Shown: positions 1-9,360, counted from the stretch's first letter. The stretch is DNA of 64,000 nucleotides from Stenotrophomonas maltophilia (GCF_039555535.1 NZ_CP154630.1:3423001-3487000), one strand, 5' to 3'. Made by a program: numbers and translations. Notes: generated by a model not told the origin, from the letters alone.

Positions 1-1302
1 AAGCGCGTACCAGTCGACCCGGCGGGTCACCCACATCGCCAGCGCCAGGATCACGAACAGCAGCAGCGAACCCATCAGCAGCGCGTTGTTCTCCGACACC
101 AGCAGGCCATACAGCGCGCCGTACAACACGGTCAGCAGCGCGGCAAAGCCGAGGCCACGCTTCCAGTGGCCCAGCACGTTGGCCAGGTACACCGCCTGCA
201 GGCCGATGCAGGCCACCGCCGAGACCACGTACGCCTTCCAGAAGGCGATGTGCTCGGACAGGCTGATCAGCAGCAGGAAGAAGATCGCCAGCGCCAGGCC
301 CACCATCAGGTACTGCAGCGGATGGATGCGCAGCGACTTGATCAGCTCGAACAGGATGAAGCCGACGAAGGTCAGCAGCACGAACAGCACGCCATACTTC
401 GAGGCACGGTCGGCCTGGGTGTAGGTGTCGACCGGATCGACCAGCGATACCGTCACTGCCTGCGAATCCACCGAACCATCATTGCGCAGCTGTCGCTGTG
501 CGTCGGACGCCAGCGAGGACACCGCCCAGCGCGCATCAAAGCCCTGCGCATCAACGCGGCGTTCATTCGGCAGGAACGCACCGCTGAACGACGGATGCGG
601 CCAGCTCGAACGCAGCGCGATGTGGGTGTCATCGCCCACCGGCACCACCGACAGCATGCGGCTGCCGTCCAGGCGCAGCTCCAGCTCGACTGTGCTGGCG
701 GCCAGCGTGCCGCCATGGTCTTCGGCGAATCCGGCCACCGGTGCATGCAGACCGCGGCCCACTTCGCTGGCTGCACCGACGCCCGGCAGCAGGCGCAGCT
801 GCTGGCCATCCACGCGCAGGTTGGGCGTACCCACCAGGCCACGCACATCGGAAACCCCCACCGCCACGTACGGTTGACCGTAGCTGCGGCCTGCCTTCAC
901 CGGGTAATCGTCTTCGGCGAAGATCGCCTTCATCTGGCCGTTCCAGCTGTACACCGGCACCTTGAACAGGCCGACCTCACGTTGGCTCGGCAGCATCTCA
1001 CCGCCCACCTCCAGCGACGCCGGCATCTGCAGCCAGTGCCCTTCGGTGACCTGTACCTCGGTCTTCTTGACGCCCAGCGGGTCGACCAGCTCAACCTGCT
1101 TGCGCTCCACCCAAGGCACCACCCGCACCGGGCCCACCAGCTGCTGTGCACCGGCGCGGCTGTCGGCCACCCGCGAGAAGGCTTCGTCGCGGTACGCACT
1201 GCGTTCGTTGATGACACCGCGAATCATCGTCAGCGGAACCAGCAGCAGCAGGATCAGCCCGCCGACAATGGCGAACCGCAGCAGCATCTTCAGGGATTTC
1301 AT
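1..1302 (-). CDS. creD: CreD inner-membrane protein (partial, C-terminus cut by window edge)
   Basis: The reverse strand is open from an ATG at 1302 to the left edge, 434 codons. The family is about 450 residues, so nearly all of the gene is present. The protein starts MKSLKMLLRFAIVGG, followed by a long hydrophobic helix and the CreD-type RGVINERSAYRDEAF segment. A large periplasmic region follows, and several transmembrane helices end in VTRRVDWYAL, typical of CreD. In Stenotrophomonas and relatives CreD is induced by the CreBC two-component system and supports envelope integrity and beta-lactam responses (family knowledge). creC ends 82 bases upstream. A cre-tag box (1367-1382) and a 9-bp inverted repeat (1303-1338) lie between them, so creD probably has its own CreB-activated promoter. 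Identity is near certain; the stop codon is not seen. Confidence 0.93.
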   Translation of the reverse strand, partial: MKSLKMLLRFAIVGGLILLLLVPLTMIRGVINERSAYRDEAFSRVADSRAGAQQLVGPVRVVPWVERKQVELVDPLGVKKTEVQVTEGHWLQMPASLEVGGEMLPSQREVGLFKVPVYSWNGQMKAIFAEDDYPVKAGRSYGQPYVAVGVSDVRGLVGTPNLRVDGQQLRLLPGVGAASEVGRGLHAPVAGFAEDHGGTLAASTVELELRLDGSRMLSVVPVGDDTHIALRSSWPHPSFSGAFLPNERRVDAQGFDARWAVSSLASDAQRQLRNDGSVDSQAVTVSLVDPVDTYTQADRASKYGVLFVLLTFVGFILFELIKSLRIHPLQYLMVGLALAIFFLLLISLSEHIAFWKAYVVSAVACIGLQAVYLANVLGHWKRGLGFAALLTVLYGALYGLLVSENNALLMGSLLLFVILALAMWVTRRVDWYAL

Positions 1303-1338
1303 GGTCCATCCTCGTTGGAGAGGGCTGCAGGATGGACC
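1303..1338 (-). repeat. Inverted repeat in the creD leader
   Basis: GGTCCATCC (1303-1311) and GGATGGACC (1330-1338) are perfect 9-bp arms around an 18-base loop, ending one base before the creD start codon. In mRNA the hairpin would cover the ribosome binding region. It could tune translation or be chance; no function is known to me. Confidence 0.5.
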
Positions 1339-1366
1339 GCTGCAGTGAGCAGGGTTTGTGGCGAAT

Positions 1367-1382
1367 TTGAAGCGAGTGTGAA
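1367..1382 (-). promoter_or_regulatory. cre-tag box (CreB binding site) upstream of creD
   Basis: Read on the minus strand the site is TTCACACTCGCTTCAA. The published CreB box is TTCAC-N6-TTCAC, so only the last base differs. It ends just after the creC stop codon and lies 65 bases before the creD ATG, where an activator site is expected. CreB is encoded two genes upstream. Confidence 0.72.
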
Positions 1383-1383
1383 G

Positions 1384-2844
1384 TCAGCGGCGCGGACGCT
1401 GGCCCGGTGTACCCAGCGGCAACCACAGGCTGGCCACGGTACCGCCGCCGTCGCGGGCATCGACGCTGGCGCGGCCATCATGCAGGCGCGCGACCTCCTG
1501 CACGAACGGCAGGCCCAGGCCGGAACTGCGCCGTCCGCTGCCGGGGCGGGCCAGCGAATAGAAGCGTTCGAACACCCGTTCGCGTGCATAGTCGGGAATG
1601 CCTGCACCGCGGTCGGCCACCTGCAGGCGCACGCCCTGCCCGTCCGCCTCGGCCTGCAGCGCGATCTCCGCGCCGGCCGGAGAGAACGCAATCGCGTTGT
1701 CGATCAGGTTGTGCAGTGCCTGCCGCAGCAGGTAGCCGTCGCCCTGCACCTGCAGGTCGGGCACGCTGCCGATGCGGACCTGCACGCCCACCGCCTGTGC
1801 GCGTACCTGTGCGGCCGCGGCCGCATCGGCCAACAAGGTTGGCAGCGCGATCGGATCACGGGTCTGCAGCCAGCCATGCTGTTCCACTTCGGCCAGCGCC
1901 AGCAGTTTGTCGATGGTCTCGGTCAACCGCTCCTGCTGATCGACGATGCTGCGTGCGAAATGCATGCGATCGGCTTCCGGAAGCGGCTCCTGCAGCAGCT
2001 CGGCGGCACCGCGGATCGCCGCCAATGGACTCTTCATTTCATGCGTCAGTGACTGCACGTACTGCTCGACGTAGGCCTTGCCCTCCAGCTTGCGGCGCAT
2101 GGTCTCCAGTGCCTGGCCCAGGTCACCGATCTCGTCGCGGCGGCGGCGCGGCGGTGGCACCGGTTCGCCGGCGCTGACCGCACGCGCATAGCGGCTGAGC
2201 TGGCCCAGGCCCGTGGTCAGCCACATCGTCACCAGCACACCGACCAGCGCCGACAAGCCGATCAGCCATGCACCGCGTTCAATGATGGCGCGCTGGCTGG
2301 CGGCAATGAACGGATCGATGCTGCGGTTGGGCTGGGCCAGGCTGAGCACGCCGATCAGGGTGCGCCCATCGGCCGGGTCATACACCGGCGCGGCCACGTG
2401 CATCACCGTGTCACCTTCCTCACCCGGTGTTTCCGGGCTGGAGCGGGCGCCGTACTCGCCGCGCAGCGTGCGGTACACATCATTCCAGCGCGAGTTGTCG
2501 CGCCCCAGGTCGCGGCCCAGCGAGTCGTAGATGACGATGCCCTTGGCATCGGTGATGGTCACCCGGTAATCCAGCGAGCGCTTCGGGAAGCGCCAGACCA
2601 TCGCCTTCAGGTCGCGCTGCCGCGCCTTGGCCAGGTTGCGGGTGAAGCTGCCGCTGCGGATGGTGCCGGCCTTGACGTCGGCGGCGGCCATTTCGGCCAG
2701 CACGTTGGCCGCATCGACCAGGGTCGATTCCATCGCCTGGCGCACACCGGGCTTCACCTCGTTGACGAACACGCGCATCACGAAGAAGGCGGCGATGCCG
2801 GTGATCAGGAAGAAGCCCAGGAACAGCTTCAGTACCAGGCGCAT
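1384..2844 (-). CDS. creC: CreC sensor histidine kinase
   Basis: 486 residues. The N-terminus is a transmembrane helix (residues 5-25), then a periplasmic sensor region, a second helix (about 192-210), a HAMP-like linker (about 215-260) and the kinase core. The phosphoacceptor is H268 in SLTHEMKSPLAAIRG, and N and G boxes follow (DNAIAFS, DRGAGIPD, SSGLGLPFV). CreC phosphorylates CreB. In Enterobacteria it responds to the growth medium, and in Pseudomonas and Stenotrophomonas it is tied to beta-lactam exposure and envelope stress. It lies 3 bases after creB and is surely co-transcribed with it; creD follows. Length and order creB-creC-creD match the family. Confidence 0.95.
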   Translation of the reverse strand: MRLVLKLFLGFFLITGIAAFFVMRVFVNEVKPGVRQAMESTLVDAANVLAEMAAADVKAGTIRSGSFTRNLAKARQRDLKAMVWRFPKRSLDYRVTITDAKGIVIYDSLGRDLGRDNSRWNDVYRTLRGEYGARSSPETPGEEGDTVMHVAAPVYDPADGRTLIGVLSLAQPNRSIDPFIAASQRAIIERGAWLIGLSALVGVLVTMWLTTGLGQLSRYARAVSAGEPVPPPRRRRDEIGDLGQALETMRRKLEGKAYVEQYVQSLTHEMKSPLAAIRGAAELLQEPLPEADRMHFARSIVDQQERLTETIDKLLALAEVEQHGWLQTRDPIALPTLLADAAAAAQVRAQAVGVQVRIGSVPDLQVQGDGYLLRQALHNLIDNAIAFSPAGAEIALQAEADGQGVRLQVADRGAGIPDYARERVFERFYSLARPGSGRRSSGLGLPFVQEVARLHDGRASVDARDGGGTVASLWLPLGTPGQRPRR

Positions 2845-2847
2845 CGG

Positions 2848-3561
2848 CTAGACCTCCAGCGCGTAGCCAAGGCCACGGTGGGTACGGATCGGGTCATCGC
2901 AGGCACCGGCCGCACGCAGCTTGGCGCGCAGCGTCTTTACATGCGTATCGACGGTCCGGTCGGCGCTGTCGGCGCTGCTGTCCCAGCCACGGTCCATCAG
3001 CTGGGCACGGCTGAGAATGGCGCCGGGGCGCTGCAGCAGCGCCTCCAGCAGCGCGTACTCGTAACGGGTCAGGTCCAGTGCCTGGCCATGGAAGCGGATA
3101 CGCCGGCCTTCACGGTCGATGGCAAAGGCGCCATGTTCCTGCCAGCCCGCATCGGCACCGGGTGCTGCCACGACCGGTGCCGCGCGGCGCAGGCGCGCAC
3201 GCACCCGCGCCACCAGTTCGCGCGGCGAGAACGGCTTGGTCATGTAATCGTCGGCGCCCAGTTCCAGGCCGAGCACACGGTCGACCTCGTCGTTGCGGGC
3301 GGTCAGGAAGATCACCGGCAGCTGTGCCTCCGGCCCGGGCTGCGCGCGCAGCCGACGGCAGACCTCGAACCCGCCCAGGTCGGGCAGGCCCACGTCCAGC
3401 ACCACCACGTCGATATCGCCGGCCTGCAGCCGCTGCAGGGCCTCGCCGCCCAGCAGGCAGTGGCTGGCGGCATAGCCCTCGCTGCGCAGCGCGTAGAGCA
3501 CGGTTTCGGCGATGGCGGCTTCGTCCTCGACCACCAGGACATGGGCAACAGGAGCTGTCAT
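2848..3561 (-). CDS. creB: CreB response regulator
   Basis: 237 residues from ATG 3561 (MTAPVAHVLVVEDEA). A start 13 codons further upstream would add an alanine-rich extension and crowd the divergent gene, so the shorter start is preferred. The receiver domain has D56 in VVVLDVGLPD and K in YMTKPFSPRE. The C-terminal OmpR/PhoB winged helix ends TLRAKLRAAG...HRGLGYALEV. CreB binds TTCAC-N6-TTCAC boxes, one of which lies before creD here. The gene heads the creBC(D) operon and is divergent from rlmJ with only 47 bases between them, so both promoters share that gap. Confidence 0.95.
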   Translation of the reverse strand: MTAPVAHVLVVEDEAAIAETVLYALRSEGYAASHCLLGGEALQRLQAGDIDVVVLDVGLPDLGGFEVCRRLRAQPGPEAQLPVIFLTARNDEVDRVLGLELGADDYMTKPFSPRELVARVRARLRRAAPVVAAPGADAGWQEHGAFAIDREGRRIRFHGQALDLTRYEYALLEALLQRPGAILSRAQLMDRGWDSSADSADRTVDTHVKTLRAKLRAAGACDDPIRTHRGLGYALEV

Positions 3562-3608
3562 GGCGCGCAGCATAGCCGCTGCGGCCGCCGCCCCGTACAC
3601 TGCCGCCC

Positions 3609-4466
3609 ATGAACTATCGCCACGCCTTCCATGCCGGCAACCACGCCGATGTGCTCAAGCACATCGTGCAGCTGGCCCTGATCGACAGCTTCAAGCGCAA
3701 GGACAGCCCGTTCTTCGTGCTCGACACCCACGGCGGTGCCGGCCGTTACCTGCTGGCCAGCGAAGAAAGCCGCAAGACCCTGGAGGCCGAATCCGGGATC
3801 ATGCGGCTGATGGCCCAGCCCAAGCTGCCGGAGGTGGTCGAGCGCTACCTGAAGGCGGTGCAGGCCGACAATCCGATCGGCGCGCTGACCACCTACCCCG
3901 GCTCGCCGCTGCTGAGCGCACAGGCCATGCGTGCCCAGGACCGCATGGCGGTATGCGAGCTGCAGGAAGCCGAAACGGCCACGCTGAAGGCGCTGTTCGC
4001 GCATGACAGCCGCGTCGACGTGCGTGCGGGCGATGGCTACGCACTGCTGCGTTCGCTGCTGCCGCCGAAGTTCAACGGCAGCAAGATCGGCCGCGGCCTG
4101 GTGCTGATCGACCCGCCCTACGAGGCGCAGGACGCCGAATACCAGGCCGTCCTGGCCGCGCTGGCCGAGACCCTGGCACGCTGGCCGCAGGCCACCTGCG
4201 CGGTCTGGTTCCCGATCAAGCAGCGCCGCACCATCCTGCATTTCCTGCGAAAGGCCACCGCCCTGCCGGTGAAATCGGCGATGACGATCGAGTTCCTGGT
4301 GCGCCCGGACGACTCGCCGCTGCGCCTCAACGGCAGTGGCATGCTGCTGCTCAACCCGCCCTGGCAGTTCGACCGGGTGGTCGGCCCGGCCCTGCCGGCA
4401 CTGCGCCAGCACCTGGGCGAACCCGGTGCCAGCACCCGCCTGGATTGGCTCAAAGCGCCCGAATAA
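3609..4466 (+). CDS. rlmJ: 23S rRNA (adenine2030-N6)-methyltransferase RlmJ
   Basis: 285 residues beginning MNYRHAFHAGNHADVLKHIV, the RlmJ/YhiR signature. The catalytic DPPY motif is at about residues 167-170 (VLIDPPYEAQ). The enzyme uses S-adenosylmethionine to methylate A2030 of 23S rRNA on the unassembled ribosomal subunit; it is cytoplasmic. Length matches the family (about 280). It is divergent from creB and stands as a single gene. Confidence 0.95.
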   Translation: MNYRHAFHAGNHADVLKHIVQLALIDSFKRKDSPFFVLDTHGGAGRYLLASEESRKTLEAESGIMRLMAQPKLPEVVERYLKAVQADNPIGALTTYPGSPLLSAQAMRAQDRMAVCELQEAETATLKALFAHDSRVDVRAGDGYALLRSLLPPKFNGSKIGRGLVLIDPPYEAQDAEYQAVLAALAETLARWPQATCAVWFPIKQRRTILHFLRKATALPVKSAMTIEFLVRPDDSPLRLNGSGMLLLNPPWQFDRVVGPALPALRQHLGEPGASTRLDWLKAPE

Positions 4467-4561
4467 CGGCCTTCACGAGGCTGTACCGCCGTGAGCCTTT
4501 CGTTCACGGAATGCAGCCCCGGTGATGCCACAATCGATGGACCACCAAGGAATCACCCGGT

Positions 4562-5107
4562 ATGGCCACTCGCAACCGTATGCCGCCCTGGCATGAGATC
4601 TTCAAGGCTCCCAGCGGCCACGAGCTGCTGATCCGCCCCATCCGCCCGGAAGATGGCGCACCGCTGCAAGCGGCGTTCAGCCTGTTCGGGCCGGAAGAAA
4701 TCCGTGATCGTTTCCTGCAGGCGGTGACCGAACTGTCGCCGGAAACCACCCAGCGCCTGACCCACCCCAATCCAAAGACCGAGATCACCCTGGTCGCTGC
4801 CGAATCCCTGCCGGCTGGCGAAGCGGTGGTCGGCGCGGTCGCCCGGGCTTCGATCATCCCCGGTACCCGCGAAGCCGAGTACGCGATCCTGATCAGCCGC
4901 TTCCTGATCGGCCAGGGCCTGGGCCGGCAGCTGATGCGCAAGCTGGTGAAGTGGGGCCGCGGCAAGTACCTGGACCGCCTGTACGGCGACGTTGCCGCCG
5001 AGAACGAGCCGATGAAGCAGCTGGCCGCCTCGCTGGGCTTCAAGCCGGTGCCGCACCCGACTGGCGCCGAAGGCCTGGTGCGGATGGTGCTGGAGCTGGA
5101 CAACTGA
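4562..5107 (+). CDS. GNAT-family N-acetyltransferase
   Basis: 181 residues. The fold is a GNAT domain starting LLIRPIRPEDGAPLQAAF. The acetyl-CoA loop is ILISRFLIGQGLGRQLMRKL (about residues 110-130), and the C-terminal strand ENEPMKQLAASLGF is typical. It resembles the acetyltransferase part of Pat/YfiQ protein-lysine acetyltransferases, but without the ADP-forming acyl-CoA synthetase or a regulatory domain, so the substrate cannot be assigned. It stands alone between rlmJ and a REP pair. Confidence 0.8.
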   Translation: MATRNRMPPWHEIFKAPSGHELLIRPIRPEDGAPLQAAFSLFGPEEIRDRFLQAVTELSPETTQRLTHPNPKTEITLVAAESLPAGEAVVGAVARASIIPGTREAEYAILISRFLIGQGLGRQLMRKLVKWGRGKYLDRLYGDVAAENEPMKQLAASLGFKPVPHPTGAEGLVRMVLELDN

Positions 5108-5108
5108 A

Positions 5109-5178
5109 GGTAGCGCCGGGCCATGCCCGGCGACATTGATTCAACCGCTGCGCTCGCCGGGCTTGGCCCGGCGCTACC
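5109..5178. repeat. Inverted REP (SMAG-like) pair
   Basis: Two head-to-head copies of a GTAG-bounded palindrome: GGTAGCGCCGGGCC at 5109 and its inverse GGCCCGGCGCTACC ending at 5178, each able to fold into a GC-rich hairpin, separated by 22 bases. Such GTAG-headed palindromes are characteristic intergenic repeats of Stenotrophomonas. The pair follows the GNAT stop codon and may act as transcription end or mRNA-stabilising structure. Confidence 0.85.
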
Positions 5179-5233
5179 CCGCTCACGTCACGATCATGGG
5201 CCCGGCGGGGGCTTCTGCTAAAATCCGGGGTCC

Positions 5234-8200
5234 ATGTCGCGTACCTCATACCCCGCCCCGCCGCTGCCGCGTGCCGGCCAGCTCCGCGCCTGGTGGCGCG
5301 CCCCCGCCTCGCCGACCGCCCTGGCCTGGTACCTGGCCCAGGCCGCGCGTGCGCACGACGCTCCGCTGCTGGTGATCGCCCGTGACAACCACGGCGCCAA
5401 CCAGCTCGAAGCCGACCTGCACACCCTGCTCGGCGGCAACCCGGCCCTGCCGGTGGTCGCCTTCCCGGACTGGGAAACCCTGCCCTACGACCGCTTCAGC
5501 CCGCATCCGGACATCATCTCGCAGCGTTTGTCCGCCCTGCACCGCCTGCCCACGCTGAAGCGCGGCCTGGTGATCGTGCCGGTGCAGACCCTGCTGCAGC
5601 AGCTGGCCCCGCGCAGCTACGTGATCGGTGGCAGCTTCGACCTGAAGGTCGGCCAGCGCCTGGACCTGGAAACGGAGAAGCGCCGCCTGGAAAGCGCCGG
5701 CTACCGCAACGTGCCGCAGGTGATGGATCCGGGTGATTTTGCGGTGCGCGGCGGCCTGCTCGACGTGTTCCCGATGGGCGCCGACGAGCCGCTGCGGGTG
5801 GAACTGCTGGACGAGGACATCGATTCGATCCGCGCCTTCGACCCGGAAAGCCAGCGCTCGCTGGACAAGGTCGAAGCGGTGCACATGCTGCCCGGCCGCG
5901 AAGTCCCGATGGACGAGGCCAGCATCGCCCGCGTGCTGGCCACGCTGCGCGAGCGCTTCGATGTCGATACCCGGCGCAGCGCGCTGTACCAGGACCTGAA
6001 GTCCGGGCTGGCCCCGGCCGGCGTCGAGTACTACCTGCCGCTGTTCTTCGAACGCACCGCAACCCTGTTCGACTACCTGCCCGACGGCAGCCTGCCGGTG
6101 GTCTGCGCCGGCACTGGCGAAGCCGCCGAAGCGTTCTGGGCGCAGACCGGTGAGCGCTACGAACAGCGCCGCCACGACGTCGAACGGCCGCTGCTGCCGC
6201 CGTCGGCGCTGTACCTGTCGCCGGAGCTGCTGCGCGAGCGCCTGAACGATGTACCGCGCATCGAGGTGTGGGCTGCTGACCACGCACGCATCGCCGACGC
6301 GCACCCGTTGGGCGACCAGCCGTTGCCGCCGTTGCCGGTGGCGGCGCGCGACGCACCGGCCGGCGACGCACTGAAATCCTTCCTCGGCCACTACCCGGGC
6401 CGCGTGCTGATCGCCGCCGATTCGCCCGGCCGTCGTGAAGCCCTGCTGGAAGTGCTGCAGGCCGCCGAGCTGAAACCACCGGTGGTGGCCGACCTGCCCG
6501 CGTTCCTCGCCGACGATGCGCGCTTCGCGATCGCCGTGGCGCCGCTGGAGGATGGCTTCGCGCTGGACGATCCGCGCATTGCGGTGCTGACCGAACGCCA
6601 GCTGTTCCCCGAGCGCGCCGGCAGCACCCGCCGTACGCGCCGTGCCGGCCGCGAGCCGGAAGCGATCATCCGCGATCTCGGCGAGCTGACCGAGGGCGCG
6701 CCGATCGTGCACGAGGACCATGGCGTCGGCCGCTACCGGGGCCTGATCGCGATGGACGTCGGCGGCATGCCCGGCGAGTTCCTCGAAATCGAATATGCCA
6801 AGGGCGACCGCCTGTATGTACCGGTCGCCCAGCTGCACCTGATCAGCCGCTACTCGGGCGCCTCCGCGGAAACCGCGCCGCTGCATTCGCTGGGTGGCGA
6901 GCAGTGGAGCAAGGCCAAGCGCAAGGCCGCCGAGAAGGTGCGCGACGTGGCTGCCGAACTGCTGGAGATCCAGGCCCGCCGCCAGGCGCGTGCCGGCCTT
7001 GCACTGCAGGTGGACCGCGCGATGTATGAGCCGTTCGCGGCCGGCTTCCCGTTCGAGGAAACGCCAGACCAGCTGGCCGCGATCGACGCCACCCTGCGCG
7101 ACCTCGCCAGCAGCCAGCCGATGGACCGTGTGGTCTGCGGCGACGTCGGCTTCGGCAAGACCGAGGTGGCGGTGCGCGCGGCATTTGCCGCTGCCAGCGC
7201 CGGCAAGCAGGTGGCGGTGCTGGTGCCGACCACGCTGCTGGCCGAACAGCATTACCGCAACTTCCGCGACCGCTTCGCCGATTACCCGCTGAAGGTCGAG
7301 GTGCTGTCGCGCTTCAAGACCACCAAGGAAATCAAGGCCGAACTGGAGAAGGTTGCCGCCGGCACCATCGACGTCATCGTCGGTACCCACCGCCTGCTGC
7401 AGCCGGACGTGAAGTTCAAGGACCTGGGCATGGTCATCGTCGATGAGGAACAGCGCTTCGGCGTGCGCCAGAAGGAAGCGCTGAAGGCGCTGCGCGCCAA
7501 CGTGCACCTGCTGACCCTGACCGCCACGCCTATCCCGCGCACCTTGAACATGGCCATGGCCGGCCTGCGTGACCTGTCGATCATCGCCACGCCGCCGCCG
7601 AACCGGCTGGCGGTGCAGACCTTCATCACCCAGTGGGACAACGCACTGCTGCGCGAAGCCTTCCAGCGCGAGCTGGCGCGCGGTGGCCAGCTGTACTTCC
7701 TTCACAACGACGTGGAAAGCATCGGCCGCATGCAGCGCGAGCTGTCCGAGCTGGTGCCGGAAGCGCGCATCGGCATCGCCCACGGGCAGATGCCCGAGCG
7801 TGAGCTGGAAAAGGTGATGCTGGATTTCCAGAAGCAGCGCTTCAACGTGCTGCTGTCGACCACGATCATCGAGTCGGGCATCGACATCCCCAACGCCAAC
7901 ACCATCATCATCAACCGCGCCGACCGCTTCGGCCTGGCCCAGCTGCACCAGCTGCGCGGCCGCGTCGGCCGTTCGCACCATCGCGCCTATGCCTACCTGG
8001 TGGCGCCGGACCGTCGATCGATCACCCCGGACGCCGAGAAGCGCCTGGAAGCGATCGCCTCGATGGACGAGCTCGGCGCCGGCTTCACCCTGGCCACGCA
8101 CGATCTGGAGATCCGCGGTGCCGGTGAACTGCTCGGCGAGGACCAGAGCGGGCAGATGGCCGAGGTCGGCTTCAGCCTGTACACCGAGCTGCTGGAGCGC

Positions 8201-8698
8201 GCGGTGCGCAGCATCAAGCAGGGCAAGCTGCCCGACCTGGATGCCGGCGAAGAAGTGCGTGGCGCCGAGGTCGAGCTGCATGTGCCGGCGCTGATTCCGG
8301 AAGATTACCTGCCGGACGTGCACACCCGCCTGACCCTGTACAAGCGCATTTCCAGCGCGCGCGACAGCGACGCGCTGCGCGAGCTGCAGGTGGAAATGAT
8401 CGACCGCTTCGGCCTGCTGCCGGATGCGGCCAAGCACCTGTTCGCCATCGCCGAGCTGAAGCTCAAGGCCAATACGCTGGGCATCCGCAAGCTCGACCTG
8501 GGCGAGAACGGTGGCCGCATCGTGTTCGAATCCAAGCCGAACATCGACCCGATGGTGGTGATCCAGCTGATCCAGAAACAACCGAACCTGTACGCCATGG
8601 AAGGGCCCGACAAGCTGCGCATCAAGCACCCGCTGCCGTTGCCGGAAGACCGCTTCAATGCGGCCCGCGCCCTTCTGACCACCCTCGCCCCGGGTTGA
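5234..8698 (+). CDS. mfd: Transcription-repair coupling factor Mfd
   Basis: 1154 residues, the normal Mfd length. The order is: N-terminal UvrB-like modules that recruit UvrA (about 1-300); a degenerate linker; the RNA-polymerase interacting Tudor-like domain (about 475-560, IVHEDHGVGRYRGL); then a RecG-type translocase with Walker A GDVGFGKTE (about 636-644), DEEQ box (VIVDEEQRFGV, about 736) and GRVGRSHHRAYAYL. The C-terminal autoinhibitory domain ends DRFNAARALLTTLAPG. Mfd pushes stalled RNA polymerase off DNA lesions using ATP and hands the site to UvrABC. It stands alone after the REP pair; a 10-bp hairpin follows. Confidence 0.98.
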   Translation: MSRTSYPAPPLPRAGQLRAWWRAPASPTALAWYLAQAARAHDAPLLVIARDNHGANQLEADLHTLLGGNPALPVVAFPDWETLPYDRFSPHPDIISQRLSALHRLPTLKRGLVIVPVQTLLQQLAPRSYVIGGSFDLKVGQRLDLETEKRRLESAGYRNVPQVMDPGDFAVRGGLLDVFPMGADEPLRVELLDEDIDSIRAFDPESQRSLDKVEAVHMLPGREVPMDEASIARVLATLRERFDVDTRRSALYQDLKSGLAPAGVEYYLPLFFERTATLFDYLPDGSLPVVCAGTGEAAEAFWAQTGERYEQRRHDVERPLLPPSALYLSPELLRERLNDVPRIEVWAADHARIADAHPLGDQPLPPLPVAARDAPAGDALKSFLGHYPGRVLIAADSPGRREALLEVLQAAELKPPVVADLPAFLADDARFAIAVAPLEDGFALDDPRIAVLTERQLFPERAGSTRRTRRAGREPEAIIRDLGELTEGAPIVHEDHGVGRYRGLIAMDVGGMPGEFLEIEYAKGDRLYVPVAQLHLISRYSGASAETAPLHSLGGEQWSKAKRKAAEKVRDVAAELLEIQARRQARAGLALQVDRAMYEPFAAGFPFEETPDQLAAIDATLRDLASSQPMDRVVCGDVGFGKTEVAVRAAFAAASAGKQVAVLVPTTLLAEQHYRNFRDRFADYPLKVEVLSRFKTTKEIKAELEKVAAGTIDVIVGTHRLLQPDVKFKDLGMVIVDEEQRFGVRQKEALKALRANVHLLTLTATPIPRTLNMAMAGLRDLSIIATPPPNRLAVQTFITQWDNALLREAFQRELARGGQLYFLHNDVESIGRMQRELSELVPEARIGIAHGQMPERELEKVMLDFQKQRFNVLLSTTIIESGIDIPNANTIIINRADRFGLAQLHQLRGRVGRSHHRAYAYLVAPDRRSITPDAEKRLEAIASMDELGAGFTLATHDLEIRGAGELLGEDQSGQMAEVGFSLYTELLERAVRSIKQGKLPDLDAGEEVRGAEVELHVPALIPEDYLPDVHTRLTLYKRISSARDSDALRELQVEMIDRFGLLPDAAKHLFAIAELKLKANTLGIRKLDLGENGGRIVFESKPNIDPMVVIQLIQKQPNLYAMEGPDKLRIKHPLPLPEDRFNAARALLTTLAPG

Positions 8699-8712
8699 TC
8701 GCCCCCGAATAC

Positions 8713-8739
8713 CCCGCACCGGTCCCCACCCGGTGCGGG
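8713..8739 (+). terminator. Hairpin after mfd
   Basis: CCCGCACCGG and CCGGTGCGGG form a perfect 10-bp stem with a 7-base loop 15 bases after the mfd stop. There is no T-run, so it may be a weak or Rho-assisted end. It argues that the next gene starts after it (8743) rather than at an upstream TTG overlapping mfd. Confidence 0.6.
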
Positions 8740-8742
8740 CGG

Positions 8743-9360
8743 ATGACCATGTTTCCTGACGCCGTACCCGCCCCCGACCTGCTGCACGCGCAGGCCTGCC
8801 TGATCGATGCCCTTTCGATGTCGCTGCAGATGCGCGATGCCTACACCCGCCACCACTGTGACCGCGTCGGCCTGCTCGCGCATCGCCTGGCCGCGCACTG
8901 CGATCTTGACGACGACGGCTGCGCGCAGATCGGCCTGGCCGCGCGCTTCCATGACATCGGCAAGATCGGAATTCCCGACGATGTGCTGCTGGCACCGCGC
9001 CGGCATACCGATGAGGAGCGCGCGATCATGCGCGAGCATCCGGTACGCGGCGAACACATCTTCCTGGCCACCGGCCGCAGCGACGCGGCGCCGGTTGCGC
9101 GGCTGATCCGCGCCCATCACGAGGCCTTCGATGGCAGCGGCTATCCCGACGGCCTGCGAGGCGAGAGCATTCCGCTGGGCTCACGCATCGTCACCGTTGC
9201 GGATGCCTACGATGCAATGACCAGCGCGCGCCCGTATCGCGATGCGATGGAGCATGAAACCGCATTGCGGATCATCGAAGCGCAGTCCGGCGGGCTGGTG
9301 GATCCCTACGTGCTGCAGCGCTTCCATCGCATGCTGGCGCGGGAGCCCGAGCTGGCATGA
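8743..9360 (+). CDS. HD-GYP domain protein (probable cyclic-di-GMP phosphodiesterase)
   Basis: About 205 residues (start ATG 8743; ATG 8749 is equally possible). It is essentially a stand-alone HD-GYP domain: RHHCDRVGLL, the HD pair in RFHDIGKIGIPDDVLL, then HHEAFDGSGYPDGL carrying the GYP signature, and VADAYDAMTSARPYR. Enzymes of this family hydrolyse cyclic di-GMP, through pGpG to GMP, with two or three metals. There is no receiver or other sensor domain, so the input must come from elsewhere. A globin-coupled diguanylate cyclase at 18.0 kb is a possible opposing enzyme. Confidence 0.88.
   Translation: MTMFPDAVPAPDLLHAQACLIDALSMSLQMRDAYTRHHCDRVGLLAHRLAAHCDLDDDGCAQIGLAARFHDIGKIGIPDDVLLAPRRHTDEERAIMREHPVRGEHIFLATGRSDAAPVARLIRAHHEAFDGSGYPDGLRGESIPLGSRIVTVADAYDAMTSARPYRDAMEHETALRIIEAQSGGLVDPYVLQRFHRMLAREPELA

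Noticed and set aside
166..2052. Plus-strand frame of 628 codons
   Set aside because: Antisense to creD and creC, both clearly coding on the other strand.
5246..8995. Very long open frame on the minus strand (over 1200 codons)
   Set aside because: It is the antisense shadow of mfd. Its translation is Arg/His/Gln-rich with no domain pattern, while the plus strand gives complete Mfd.
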